From Vicia villosa (Eukaryota > Streptophyta > Magnoliopsida > Fabales > Fabaceae), in NCBI RefSeq assembly GCF_029867415.1, contig NC_081184.1, positions 78,590,364-78,654,363 of the forward strand: a stretch of DNA of 64,000 bases. Direction: 5' to 3'. Below the pieces are notes generated by a model. That model saw nothing but the letters and a program-made list of their open reading frames with translations, was not told the origin of the DNA and did not search any database. This document shows positions 35,445 through 47,100 of the stretch, in pieces. Both the position numbers and the translations under genes were made by a program. Position 1 is the first letter of the stretch; each line of letters starts with the position of its first letter.

Positions 35445-36203
35445 ATCCAAAAATCAGACTGAGTCATTCCCAATTAACTTCACTGACTCATTTTATGAAA
35501 TGAAATTCTTACAGGTAAGCAAATCATATAAAAAATTATTTATATTATATGAAAATGAAAATTGTAAATAAAACTACTACAAACACACAAATGTAAAAGA
35601 ATAAAGTTTCAAATGAAAACACATCAATACATAAACCATAGGAATATATTTTCACATCGCGAACAAACAAAAAATTTAAGTGAAAGTGTGTTGATAATAA
35701 TATAAATCTATTAATCTCACCAATAAATCACAAGAACAACAACAAAATCAATAATATTAATTTCAACAATTTCAATTTCAATTTGAACTAACTCTAATTT
35801 TTTTAACCCATATTAGAATCAACAATGAAAAAACATACGGTGGTGCGGCAAGATTGAAGATGGAGGTACGGTGGCGGGGAAGAAAACGGCCGCCGGCGGA
35901 GATTTTAGCAAACGGTGGTTGTTATTGTTGTTCTTCGTATTTTATGTTTTGCTTCTTTCTGCAGATTGAAAATAGGATGGGTATGCGTGTGGCTGCTGAA
36001 ATGAAAGCATGCATTTTTTTTAATTAAAAAAACTCAAAACGACTTCGTTTTGAGTAAAAGAAAATTAAAAAAAAACAATTGAACCACCGGTTTTCCCAGT
36101 TCATACCGGTTCGCACCGGTTTCCTCCGGTTCAACGACACGGGCGATCTGCCAAGCAAACCCGACCGGTTCCCGGTCCAACCGGTCTGGTTTTTACAACA
36201 CTG
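35445..36203. mobile_element. hAT-like transposon, right part
   Basis: This part follows directly after the AAATC duplication of the inserted Sirevirus. It ends GGTCTGGTTTTTACAACACTG-like at 36203, the inverse of the left end at 16125 with mismatches. It is dense in ACCGG and CCGGTT motifs at 36085-36185. It contains a perfect 10-bp palindromic pair at 36033-36054 (CTCAAAACGA, CT, TCGTTTTGAG), a type often seen inside plant hAT-like elements. A short GC-rich stretch at 35850-35910 has no recognisable product. Confidence 0.45.
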
Positions 36204-38249
36204 CCCAAAGCTACTGTTAACGGGGAAAGCCACCTGAGATAGACACACAACAGATTCTAAGCTAACGGGGAAAGCCCACCGAAGCTACTGTCAACGCGGA
36301 AAAATAAACAAACAAAAGCAGAACCTCCGGCCCACGCCTCAGAGGATTTCCAGATGCAATGAATGCCTAGGTCATACTTCTCATGGTAAAATATGATGTT
36401 GTATGCCTACCTTGCTTCTCATGGTAATATATGATGCGGAACAAGAATAAAAGGGACAAGAGAATACCGAACGAATAGCAAATCTGCAATGAGCTAGCAA
36501 CCGAAAGCAAAGAAGTCCGAAATACTTCACGTAAGCTGGCATCAAGTAAGGTCAAAAGCATCGTCGTGAAAATAAATCACGAGCGATACGTGGTGCGAGT
36601 CGATCATAACCATGCAAGCAACCTGCAAGAGAAATACAATACAGACATTGCAAGAATATACATCTCAATGAATGAAGATCGGATGAATTGCATCTGTAGT
36701 AAGTTCGTGTCCCACAAATAAAGTGCAACACGACGCAAATCAATCGCACTGGAAGCGAATTCGTGTCCCACAAATAAAATGGAACACGAAACAAGTCGAA
36801 TCGCAATCAAAGACTCTCTCAAAGTACCTCGTACATCTCAACATCCGAGTTAGTAACAACAAGGAAGTGCACACCCACCATAGAAAATAATAGCAATTAA
36901 ATTCTAAAACAAAATCTAACAAGATTAAATTGTTTTTTATGATATTTTCAATACCTAAGAATCTACCAAAATGAAACGATTTATCATGTTTTTTGTTCTC
37001 TTTTTATAAGGCTAAAAATCTAACAAATGTTATTGATTTTATATGTCATTTTCTTACCTACAAGAAATAGGAAACATGTTAATTAAAACAATTAAATCTA
37101 ATGTGAAAACTATGTACACAGGGGGTCTATGTTGGAATTAGTGGTGCATACAGATTAATAGAGCGCATGGGCCAGTCCTAGTTGGCCTAAACAACTTGTT
37201 TTTCTGCCAACAAAAAGGGATGATGCTGGGCCTTGAGGGGTGTGAGCAGTTCGTCTGGCCCAGGGGATTGTTCGAGCATTCATATTATCATGAGTCAACA
37301 TATTTTTCAGATTTTTGATTCAATAACAATTGAAAGAATTATATTCAGATTTTGCTAATCACATATTAATCCAAAATAAACTCCAATTAATCATCACTAA
37401 TTATTCCAAATTTTCAATTAATCCTTCATTAATAAAAAATACTCAGAATAAAACTCAAAATTAGGACAAAAAGGGATTAGGTTTAGAAGTTGTGACCATT
37501 GAAATGTCTCAGAACTTCTCCTTCCTCACTTGAGAATGACAGCGGCCTCTCCTTCTCACGAAATGGAGATGGAAGGCAGTGTAGTACGGTGGAGTCTTCT
37601 CCGATCAGATTCCTCTCGTCTCACCTCTCGTCTTCCACTTTCTCAGTTTCCCCATCTCAGCTTCTCTCTCTCCATCTCATTGTTCTTGTGAGCTTACAAA
37701 CAGCACCGGAGAAAGAATTAACGGAGAGGTGTTTCTTCCGGTAAGGTGACTAAATTCTCCTGCTCTCCTATTCTCGATCTATCAATTCGTCATCTTATTC
37801 TTTCCATTTTCTGAGTTCTTTTCGGTTTCATGCAGATTGAAGATTGATCCAGTGAAGGAGATTGCTTGACGAAGCGGATGTTGTTATGAAAACGTTGCTG
37901 GTTGAAGATTAAGAGAGGGAAACATCCTCCAAATCAACCATAATTCAATGGAATCCTAATTTCTCAAATCATGTTAACTTGCACAAAAAGTAACGAGCAA
38001 TTGAAAGAATAGTGCCTTGATTATCACTTCAAATAGCAATGCCTTGAACAACCTTTGAAGATGAATTTGACTTGAAGCAAAAAAATAACCCCAACACACA
38101 ATCCAATTAACCTCGGTTGGATCTCAACAAACTCAAACGCTCAGATGAGAATCACCTTTATTATTTTCTTTGTTGACTTTTGAGCGACGAAATAAGCGTT
38201 CTTTCATAACTTATAGCACGGAGAAGAGGGTAAATTTTGGGGTGCAACA
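36204..38249 (-). repeat. Ogre/Tat-type LTR fragment, minus strand (left part uncertain)
   Basis: The right edge reads GGTAAATTTTGGGGTGCAACA on the plus strand, the inverse of a TGTTGCACCCC LTR start, so the fragment lies on the minus strand. The stretch 36900-37300 (AT-rich, then CAGGGGGTCTATG and GGGCCAGTCC) parallels 55200-55560 of the solo LTR at 53992-58557. Two short duplications are seen in its left part: AACGGGGAAAGCC (36219 and 36264) and TTCGTGTCCCACAAATAAA (36704 and 36760). Assignment of 36204-36900 is weak, and no left LTR end was found. No host gene was seen, although 37500-37740 contains an open 81-codon frame rich in Ser that lies in the leader-like part of the LTR. Confidence 0.5.
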
Positions 38250-38359
38250 CTTGTAAACTAGGAGTGTTTAGCTTTGAACTAATACTACTGATAATGACCT
38301 TCCTTCTTGGCATGGTAGCTCCAAATTAGGTGTTGTTTGCATTAAACTTGGTTAACAAA
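38250..38359 (+). repeat. Sirevirus LTR tail fragment
   Basis: CTTGTAAACTAGGAGTGTTT followed by TAGCTTTGAACTAATA and CTTGGCATGGTAGC parallels the LTR tail at 62910-63020 and more loosely 17570-17690. Only about 110 bp remain between two Ogre-type LTRs. Confidence 0.65.
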
Positions 38360-39589
38360 TGTCATACCTAAATTTTTACCCCCACCCAAAGATTTCACAT
38401 CATATAGCATCTCATATACATGTATGCATTATCAACTCAAAAGCAGATACCAATAACGTGTTGCTTGTTCAGTAATTCTTCAAATTAGGGTTTCAGGACT
38501 CAAGAGATTCAGGCAAAGGATCAATCAATGTTTGAAATGATCCTCAACGTATCGTGAAGATCAAAATGTCTCATTCATCCACATACAATCTCAAGTTTCA
38601 AGATAATCAAGCCTCAAGTTCATCAGGAACACCAAATTAGGGTTTTTGATTCATTCGGGTCTATAGTTGGAATTTTCATCTGAGAAAGATTCAAAACTTC
38701 AAAACATGATTCAAGGAGCTCAAGCATCCCCACTCAAGTAATCCCCCTCATCAATATTTAAGCCCAAGTGTGTCTAAATTCAAGATCAATAAACTTTCAA
38801 TTTTACTTGGTCCACAATTAGGGTTTTGACCTAATTCATATGGGAAGTTGATTTTTAGTCAAAGCATGGTTCCATGGCTCAATTCATAATTCAAGGATCT
38901 CCAATTCCTCATTATAATACACTCATATCAATCATCTGATTGGAAGAGCCTGATTCAATTGGTACTTACAAGAATGTAATTTATTTGGAAAAAGTCAATT
39001 GTGCATGATCACCTTTGAGTCTTTGACTTTTTAGGAATTTGGTCAACCATGGACTTTTGAAGATCAAAATCATGAACATATGATTATTGAGCTCATTTGA
39101 TAAAAAAATCAATCAAGAATAAAAAAGTCAACAATTAGGGTTGACTTTTTCATGAAGAAACACATGTTTTTTACGGCCATAACTTTCTCATCCCTTGGCC
39201 AATTTTTTTGTTCCAAAGTCATTTTGAAGAAAAGTCATTATCTACAACTTTGTCAATGTGAACAAATTGCAAAAAGATGAATGGTTTTTAAGTTATGAAG
39301 CTTGGAAGTCGACTACTTTTTCAAACACTATCTTTGACAGAAATCATCTTTGACGTCACTTTCCATCAAGATGCAAGATGAATTTGAAGAAACACCAAAC
39401 ATAAAAGTTGTAGAGGATGTTTGGGGCTTTCCAAAAAATACTAGAACATCCATTGATTTTACTTGATCAAGAAGTTATGAATTTATGAACAAGGCTTCAT
39501 AAAACTAGTCCTCAAAACATAACCTTGTACATTTTCACCACTTTACACAATTTTCTCTTCAAATTTGACACATGTTTAAGTCTTGTAAA
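38360..39589 (+). repeat. Ogre-type LTR, 5' part, interrupted at 39590
   Basis: Starts TGTCATACCTAAATTTTTACC. The body has phrases common to these LTRs (TTAGGGTTTTTGATTC, GTTGTAGAGGATGTTTGG). It is broken by another LTR start at 39590. Its continuation may be the 90 bp at 50391-50480. No coding region. Confidence 0.65.
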
Positions 39590-40828
39590 TGTCATACCCC
39601 AAATTTGTCCGCACTATTTCTAAAACTTGGATCTTAGGTACACAGAGTTTTTTAATTCCCTACCTATGCTAACTACTAATACCAAAAAGAAAACCTTGCA
39701 TTGATTCTATAAAAAAATCATACTGTTTTTATAACAATGTTAGATTAGTTGTTGGTTAGTTCATGTGTTTGTGTTTGTGTACACATATAATCTCCTAAAT
39801 TGGAGTTGTTTTCGTCCATCACCGTAAGCCACTGCTCCGAGCACCTCCGGCAAGCCTACTTCCACCCGTCATGATGTCCATGAAAAAGGTAAAGTTGAGA
39901 TTGTGGATTTTGTTTGGTTTGTTTGCAAGTTGAGAATGGAAGTGTAAAATTGTGATAATGGAATGGAAGAGAGGTAATTTCTTTTCTCTCTCTCATGTGT
40001 TCTTATGCTGGGAGTATGTGGAATTTGTGATATTTTTTTCTCATTTATTAATTTTACCATTATAATTGTGAATTGTTTTGTTTTAGAAATATTCAACAAT
40101 TTAACTTGTTTTATCAATGTTATATTTAGTTTTTATAAAAAATAGGAAAAAGGCATATTTAGAAGGGGAGCGCCCCCTCCCCTTGTACCTTTCATCATTG
40201 TTATTATTATTGTTTGTATCTTAGTTTTTATTATTATAATTATAATTTATATAATGTTATTATGTTACTTATTAAATCAAAAATACAAAAAAAAAAAACA
40301 TCTTTATTTCATTTAGATAATTAGCTTGTACATACTTTTAACTCTACGACTAAATCAAAACATTTGTACTACTTGTAAAAAAAACTAACTTGCGAATAAT
40401 TTTTGTACATAAATCAATAACGCAAACAAAAATAAAAAATACAAAAAATATGTGTCTTATTTTAATTAACGAGAAATTAAACTTATTTTATTTAATTCAA
40501 ACATAATAAAATTCGGTATTATTTTCAAAATGAGGATTGTGTAATTTCTTTTAAATTAAACTTTAAACTACGCCCATGACTACGCAAATTTCAAACCCGG
40601 ACATATTTCAAAGGATCGTTTGAAAGTAATTACACCATCCGATAAAAAACACCAACCAAACAAATATCAACTAAAGTACTCTGACTTTCCCATTACACAA
40701 AAAGATACATAGGCATAAGGTTTTGAAACCCTACCGAGTATAACCAAAAAAAACTAACACTTAACCTAATTCTCTTAAAATATCAATAAAATCATTTTTT
40801 AGGATATGGGTGAACTTACGTTTATCGT
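39590..40828 (+). repeat. Ogre/Tat-related LTR, part before the young Sirevirus
   Basis: Begins TGTCATACCCCAAATTTG like the other long LTRs here and runs to the Sirevirus insertion point (ATCGT at 40824-40828). It resumes at 50208. The composite would be about 1.4 kb and ends GGTTGCTACA at 50390. No matching target duplication was found (GTAAA left, GTCAT right), so its status as a solo LTR is likely rather than proven. Confidence 0.55.
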
Positions 40829-42095
40829 TGTTAGAACAAGATTTGTTCTTATCAATTATCTTAGTTTTGATGATAACAATAATATGAATTTTGCTTAAGA
40901 TAATATGGTACTCTAATCCAATGCAATTTCCCTTTCAGGAAATATATATAAAGAGTACGCATAATTCAGCGCTCAGAAGTTGTGTCTCAAATGGTTCAGC
41001 ATGCAACATCAGAACATGGTCTGGCAAGACATCAGAAGATGGTCGAAGCAGAATCAGAACATGGGTCTATGGAAGCATCAGAAGAACATGAGATCAGAAG
41101 CACTGAAGCATCAGAAGATGGTATCACGCTCAGAAGCACTTCAAGGTCAGAAGATCAGAAGATGCTATGCACCAAGCTGTTTGACTCTGATGATATTCAA
41201 ACGTTATATTCACAAACATCAGATCAGAAGAAAGTACAGGTGGCAGACTACGCTGACTGACAAAAGGAACGTTAAAGCTACTAAAGGCAACGTCAGTAGA
41301 CACAGCGTGAACAAGGCTCGAGGTAGTTGACAAAAGCGTATAACATTAAATGCGATGCTGTACGGAACACGCAAAGCATTAAATGCACTCAACGGTCATC
41401 TTCTCAACGCCTATAAATATGAAGTTCTGATGAGAAGCAAGGTTAACGATTCTGCACCAAAACAACTTATATTAAACTTGCTGAAACGCTGTTCAAATCT
41501 AAACTCAGAATCTTCATCTTCATCAACTCACTACATTGCTGTTGTAATATCTTAGTGAGATTAAGCTTAAACGATTAAGAGAAATATCACAGTTGTGATT
41601 ATCGCTTTTAAGAAGCATTTGTAATACTCTTAGATTGATTACATTAAGTTGTAAGTAACTAGAGTGATCGTGTTGATCAGAATACTCTAGGAAGTCTTAG
41701 CAGTTGGCTGAGCAGTTTGTAACTAGAGTGATCGTGTTGATCAGAATACTCTAGGGAAGTCTTAGGAGTGAACTAAGCCTAGAGTGACCGTGTTGATCAG
41801 TAGACTCTAGAAAAAGTCTTAGAGGGTATCTAAGCAGTTGTTCCTGGAGTGATCAGTGTGTGATCAGAAGACTCTGGAAGACTTAGTTGCGGACTAAGTG
41901 GAAAACCATTGTAATCCGTGCGATTAGTGGATTAAATCCTCAGGTTGAGGTAAATCATCTCTGCGGGGGTGGACTGGAGTAGCTTCGTTAACAGCGAACC
42001 AGGATAAAAATAATTGTGCAATTTATTTTTATCGTCCAAGATTTAAAGTCACACTTATTCAATCCCCCCCTTTCTAAGTGTTTTTCTATCCTTCA
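40829..42095 (+). repeat. 5' LTR of the young Sirevirus (1267 bp)
   Basis: From TGTTAGAACAAG to CTATCCTTCA. TATAAATA at 41412-41419 is a good TATA box. The first half is rich in CAGAAG and ATCAGAAG words, which create several acidic short frames that are not genes. Four sub-repeats of about 60-70 bp lie at 41658-41890. Confidence 0.95.
41658..41890 (+). repeat. Four tandem sub-repeats with TGATC-GATCA palindromes in the LTR
   Basis: Units of about 60-70 bp contain CTAGAGTGATCGTGTTGATC, then AGAATACTCTAG and GTCTTAG. Each has inverted words (TGATCgtgtTGATCA, CTAGAGT with ACTCTAG) able to fold. The block lies downstream of the TATA box, in the transcribed leader. The same block is at 49765-49997 in the 3' LTR. 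Confidence 0.85.
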
Positions 42096-42097
42096 AT

Positions 42098-42109
42098 TGG
42101 CATCAGAGC
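42098..42109 (+). other. Primer-binding site of the young Sirevirus
   Basis: TGGCATCAGAGC begins two bases after the 5' LTR, with one mismatch to the usual plant initiator-Met site. The old Sirevirus at 17796 has the same variant. Confidence 0.92.
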
Positions 42110-42181
42110 GCCGGTTCTAAGGTGCAAGCACTTAACCGTGTTTAGAAAAGATTCAGGAAGAGAAAAACGCTTCAGTAAAAG

Positions 42182-43177
42182 ATGGTTGATGAAAGTGAAA
42201 AGTCTACACCTACACCTGCATCTACATCTGGCTCTGCTGAGCAATACAACGGTAACAATGGTTATACTAGACCGCCGGTATTTGATGGTGAAAACTTTGA
42301 ATACTGGAAAGATAAACTGGAAAGTTACTTTCTGGGTCTAGATGGTGATCTATGGGATCTTCTGATGGATGGTTACAAACATCCAGTAAATGCCAGTGGC
42401 GTAAAGCTGTCAAGGCAAGAAATGAATGATGATCAGAAGAAGCTTTTCAGGAATCATCATAAATGTAGAACTGTTTTGCTGAATGCTATCTCTCATGCTG
42501 AGTATGAGAAGATATCTAACAGGGAAACGGCCTATGACATATATGAGTCCTTGAAAATGACTCATGAAGGAAATGCTCAAGTCAAGGAGACTAAAGCTCT
42601 AGCTTTAATCCAGAAGTATGAAGCCTTCAAGATGGAGGATGATGAAGACATTGAAAAGATGTTTTCAAGATTTCAAACTCTTACTGCTGGATTGAGAGTT
42701 CTTGACAAGGGATACACCAAGGCTGATCACGTAAAGAAGATCATCAGAAGCTTACCCAGAAGATGGGGTCCTATGGTGACTGCATTCAAGATTGCAAAGA
42801 ATCTGAATGAAGTTTCTCTGGAAGAGCTTATCAGCGCCTTGAGAAGTCATGAAATAGAGCTGGACGCAAATGAGCCTCAAAAGAAAGGTAAGTCTATTGC
42901 ATTAAAATCCAATATCAAGAAATGCACTAACGCTTTTCAGGCTAGAGAAGAAGATCCTGAAGAATCAGAATCTGAAGAAGAAGATGAACTGTCCCTGATC
43001 TCCAGAAGGCTAAATCAACTCTGGAAGACCAAGCAAAGGAAGTTCAGAGGCTTCAGAAGTTCAAGGAAATTTGAACGTGGAGAATCTTCTGATGAAAGAA
43101 GATTTGACAAGAAGAAGGTCATGTGCTATGAATGCAATGAGCCAGGACACTTCAGAAATGAATGTCCAAATCTTTAG
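42182..43177 (+). CDS. gag: Sirevirus Gag, ended by TAG after the zinc knuckle
   Basis: Capsid and nucleocapsid precursor, 331 residues. The start ATG 42182 follows 73 bases after the PBS, with MVDESEKSTPTPAS. A copia gag domain (UBN2 type) spans about residues 25-230 (PPVFDGENFEYWKDK, AYDIYESLK, RSLPRRWGPMV). A basic stretch follows, then a CCHC knuckle (CYECNEPGHFRNEC) at about 316-329. The frame stops at TAG 43175-43177 right after CPNL. The same frame is then open for another 308 codons. The TAG is probably a point change of a Gln or Glu codon; readthrough is possible but the next bases (AAG) give no known plant readthrough context. Confidence 0.9.
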   Translation: MVDESEKSTPTPASTSGSAEQYNGNNGYTRPPVFDGENFEYWKDKLESYFLGLDGDLWDLLMDGYKHPVNASGVKLSRQEMNDDQKKLFRNHHKCRTVLLNAISHAEYEKISNRETAYDIYESLKMTHEGNAQVKETKALALIQKYEAFKMEDDEDIEKMFSRFQTLTAGLRVLDKGYTKADHVKKIIRSLPRRWGPMVTAFKIAKNLNEVSLEELISALRSHEIELDANEPQKKGKSIALKSNIKKCTNAFQAREEDPEESESEEEDELSLISRRLNQLWKTKQRKFRGFRSSRKFERGESSDERRFDKKKVMCYECNEPGHFRNECPNL

Positions 43178-44101
43178 AAGGAAAATCCCAAAAAGAAGTT
43201 TCATAAGAAGAAAGGTCTTATGGCAACCTGGGATGAGTCAGAAGATGATTCAGAAGATGAGCAGGCTAACTGTGCGCTGATGGCGACAGAAGATGACGGA
43301 TCAGAATCTACATCAGAATCAGATTCTGAAGAGGTATTTTCTGAACTTACTAGAGATGAGTTAGTTTCCGGTCTAACTGAACTTCTGGAACTCAAGTCTC
43401 AAATTAGTCTCAAATACAAAAAGCTGAAAAAGCAATTTGAATTTGAAACAAAGAAGCTTGAGTTGGAAAATTCTGAATTAAGAGAAAAACTTTTAAAATT
43501 ATCCAATAATGTTGGATCTCCTTCTGATTCAGAAAAATCCACTCCTAGTCTAAACCATATTCTGAAAGAATATGATTTAAGTTTCAGGAAGTTCTTATCT
43601 AGAAGTATTGGCAGAAGTCAGCTAGCTTCTATGATATATGCTGTGTCTGGAAACAAAAGAGTCGGCATTGGTTATGAGGGTGAAACCCCATACAAACTTG
43701 AACCTGTTGATGAAATGAAAATTACATACAAGCCATTGTATGATCAGTTCAAGTACGGCCACTCTCATGATATTAGGCACACTTCACATGCACAAAGTTT
43801 TCACATAACACACACCAAGAAGCATGTGACACAACCTAGGAAATATCATGGAACTCATATTAAAAATTATCATGCTGTCCCTCCTATTGCTTATAATGTC
43901 AAACCCAAGTTCAATCAGAACTTGAAAAAATCTAACAAGAAAGGACCCAAGAAAATGTGGGTACCTAAGGATAAGATTATTCCTATTGCAGATATCCTTG
44001 GCTGCAAGAAGGACAAAGCACAACATGTCATGGTACCTGGACTCTGGATGCTCACGACACATGACAGGAAGAAGGTCTATGTTCCAAGACCTGGTGCTTA
44101 A
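43178..44101 (+). CDS. gag: Gag C-terminal extension after the TAG (acidic, coiled coil, basic)
   Basis: The gag frame stays open after the TAG. It encodes a basic patch (PKKKFHKKKG), an acidic Ser-rich part (SESTSESDSEE), a probable coiled coil rich in Leu, Lys and Glu (about 43380-43510), and a His-rich, Lys-rich tail reaching MWVPKDKIIPIADIL. This extension is typical of the large Sirevirus gag and may contact host proteins. After about 43990 the frame only reads the protease in the wrong register, to TAA 44099-44101. A frameshift between about 43986 and 44010 separates it from pol. Confidence 0.8.
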   Translation, partial: KENPKKKFHKKKGLMATWDESEDDSEDEQANCALMATEDDGSESTSESDSEEVFSELTRDELVSGLTELLELKSQISLKYKKLKKQFEFETKKLELENSELREKLLKLSNNVGSPSDSEKSTPSLNHILKEYDLSFRKFLSRSIGRSQLASMIYAVSGNKRVGIGYEGETPYKLEPVDEMKITYKPLYDQFKYGHSHDIRHTSHAQSFHITHTKKHVTQPRKYHGTHIKNYHAVPPIAYNVKPKFNQNLKKSNKKGPKKMWVPKDKIIPIADILGCKKDKAQHVMVPGLWMLTTHDRKKVYVPRPGA

Positions 44102-47100
44102 GTCTGGAGGAGAAGTCAAGTTTGGAGGAGATCAGAAGGGCAAGATAATTGGCTCCGGAACTATAAAGTCTGGTAACTCTCCTTCCATTTCTAATGTACT
44201 TCTTGTAGAAGGATTAACTCATAACCTCTTATCTATCAGTCAATTAAGTGACAATGGTTATGATATAATCTTCAATCAAAAGTCTTGCAAGGCTGTAAAT
44301 CAGAAGGATGGCTCAATCCTATTTACAGGCAAGAGGAAGAACAACATTTATAAGACAGATCTGCAAGATCTTATGAGTCAGAAGGTGACTTGTCTTATGT
44401 CTGTTTCTGAAGAGCAGTGGGTCTGGCACAGGAGATTAGGTCATGCTAGTTTGAGAAAGATCTCTCAGATTAACAAACTGAATCTTGTCAGAGGACTCCC
44501 TAATCTGAAATTCAAATCAGATGCTCTTTGTGAAGCATGTCAGAAGGGCAAGTTCTCCAAACCTGCATTCAAGTCTAAGAATGTTGTTTCTACCTCAAGG
44601 CCATTAGAACTCTTACACATTGATCTGTTTGGACCAGTCAAAACAGCATCTGTCAGAGGAAAGAAATATGGATTAGTCATCGTAGATGATTATAGTCGCT
44701 GGACGTGGGTAAAATTCTTGAAACACAAGGATGAGACTCATTCAGTGTTCTTTGATTTCTGCATTCAGATTCAATCTGAAAAAGAGTGTAAAATCATAAA
44801 AGTCAGAAGTGATCATGGTGGTGAATTTGAGAACAGATCCTTTGAAGAGTTCTTCAAAGAAAATGGTATTGCCCATGATTTCTCTTGTCCTAGAACTCCA
44901 CAGCAAAATGGGGTTGTAGAACGAAAGAATAGGACTCTGCAAGAAATGGCCAGAACCATGATCAATGAAACCAATATGGCTAAGCATTTCTGGGCAGAAG
45001 CAATAAACACTGCATGCTATATTCAGAATAGAATCTCTATCAGACCTATTCTAAATAAGACTCCTTATGAATTGTGGAAGAATAGAAAGCCCAACATTTC
45101 ATATTTCCATCCTTTTGGATGTGTATGCTTTATTCTGAACACTAAAGATCATCTTGGTAAGTTTGATTCCAAAGCACAGAAATGTTTCCTTCTTGGATAT
45201 TCTGAACGCTCAAAAGGCTACAGAGTATACAATACTGAAACATTGATTGTAGAAGAATCAATCAATATCAGGTTTGATGATAAGCTTGGTTCTGAAAAAC
45301 CAAAGCAGTTTGATAATTTTGCAGATTTTGATATTGATATATCAGAAGCTGTTGAGCCAAGAAGCAACGCATCAGAAGCAGAGCTCCCCAGAAGCAAAGA
45401 ACCAGAAGATCAAGTATCAGCTTCTCTGGAGGATCTAAGTATTTCTGAAGAACCATCTGTCAGAAGATCATCCAGACTCATCTCTGGTCATCCAGAAGAT
45501 GTCATTCTTGGAAAGAAGGATGATCCAATCAGAACAAGAGCATTCCTTAAGAACAATGCAGACTGTCAATTAGGTCTTGTATCTTTGATCGAGCCAACTT
45601 CTGTTGATCATGCTCTAGAAGATCCAGACTGGATAATTGCTATGCAAGAAGAACTGAATCAGTTTACAAGGAATGATGTTTGGGATCTTGTTCCTAGACC
45701 AGATGGATTCAATATAATTGGTACAAAATGGGTCTTCAGAAACAAGCTCAGTGAGAAAGGTGAGGTGGTAAGGAACAAAGCCAGATTGGTGGCTCAGGGT
45801 TATAGTCAGCAAGAAGGGATTGACTATACAGAAACCTTTGCACCAGTGGCCAGGTTAGAGTCTATTCGTCTATTAATTTCTTTTGCCACTCAACATAACA
45901 TCACTCTCTATCAGATGGATGTTAAGAGTGCCTTCTTAAATGGTTATATAGATGAAGAAGTTTATGTCCATCAACCTCCTGGTTTTGAAGACTCTATGTC
46001 TCCGAATCATGTGTTTAAACTAAAGAAATCATTATATGGATTGAAGCAAGCTCCCAGAGCTTGGTATGAACGCTTAAGTTCTTTCCTTCTGGATAATGGT
46101 TTCACTAGAGGAAAAGTGGACACTACTCTCTTTTGTAAAACCTTTAAAAGGGATATTTTAATTTGTCAAATATATGTAGATGATATTATTTTTGGAACAT
46201 CTAATGCTACACTTGGAAAGGAGTTTGCTAAGTCTATGCAGGCTGAGTTTGAAATGAGCATGATGGGAGAACTCAAGTATTTCCTTGGAATACAAATAAA
46301 TCAAACATCAGAAGGAACGTATGTTCACCAAACCAAGTATGTGAAGGAACTTCTGAAGAAGTTTAATCTTCTGGACTGCAAAGAAGCCAAAACTCCTATG
46401 CATCCAACATGCATCCTAGGTAAGGATGAGGTAAGTAAGAAGGTAGATCAGAAGTTATACAGAGGTATGATTGGATCTCTTCTATATCTGACTGCTTCTA
46501 GACCTGACATTCTGTTCAGTGTTTGTTTGTGTGCTAGATTCCAATCAGATCCTAGAGAATCTCATTTAACTGTTGTTAAGAGAATTCTAAGGTATCTGAA
46601 AGGTACTACTAATGTTGGTTTAGTTTACAGAAAATCTAAAGAATACAACTTAGTAGGATTCTGTGATGCTGATTATGCTGGAGACAGAATTGAAAGAAAA
46701 AGTACTTCAGGAAGTTGCCAATTTCTTGGAAGTCATTTGATCTCCTGGTACAGCAAGAAGCAAGCAACTATTGCTCTATCAACGACAGAAGCAGAATATG
46801 TCGCTGCTGCTGGCTGTAGTACACAGATGCTCTGGATGAAGAGTCAGTTGGAAGATTATCAGATATTTGAGAGTAACATTCCTATATTCTGTGATAATAC
46901 TTCTGCTATATGTTTATCTAAGAATCCTATTCTTCATTCAAAAGCTAAACATATTGAGATTAAACATCATTTCATAAGGGACTATGTTCAGAAGGGTGTT
47001 ATATCTTTAAACTTTGTTGATACAGACCATCAATGGGCTGATATCTTTACAAAACCCCTGGCTGAAGATAGGTTTAAGTTCATTCTGAAGAACATCAGTA

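Noticed and set aside
36024..36248. Minus-strand frame with PVRTG and SGLLGRS repeats
   Set aside because: It is the translation of the CCGGTT-rich end of the hAT-like element, which often produces spurious protein predictions.
37499..37744. 81-codon Ser-rich frame as a possible host gene
   Set aside because: It falls in the leader part of an Ogre-type LTR fragment and resembles the equivalent part of another LTR (55889-56182). There is no conserved domain.
40982..41260. Overlapping Ser/Glu-rich frames in the Sirevirus LTR (also 49089-49367)
   Set aside because: They come from CAGAAG-type word repeats in the LTR, occur in three frames at once and have no domain. Not genes.
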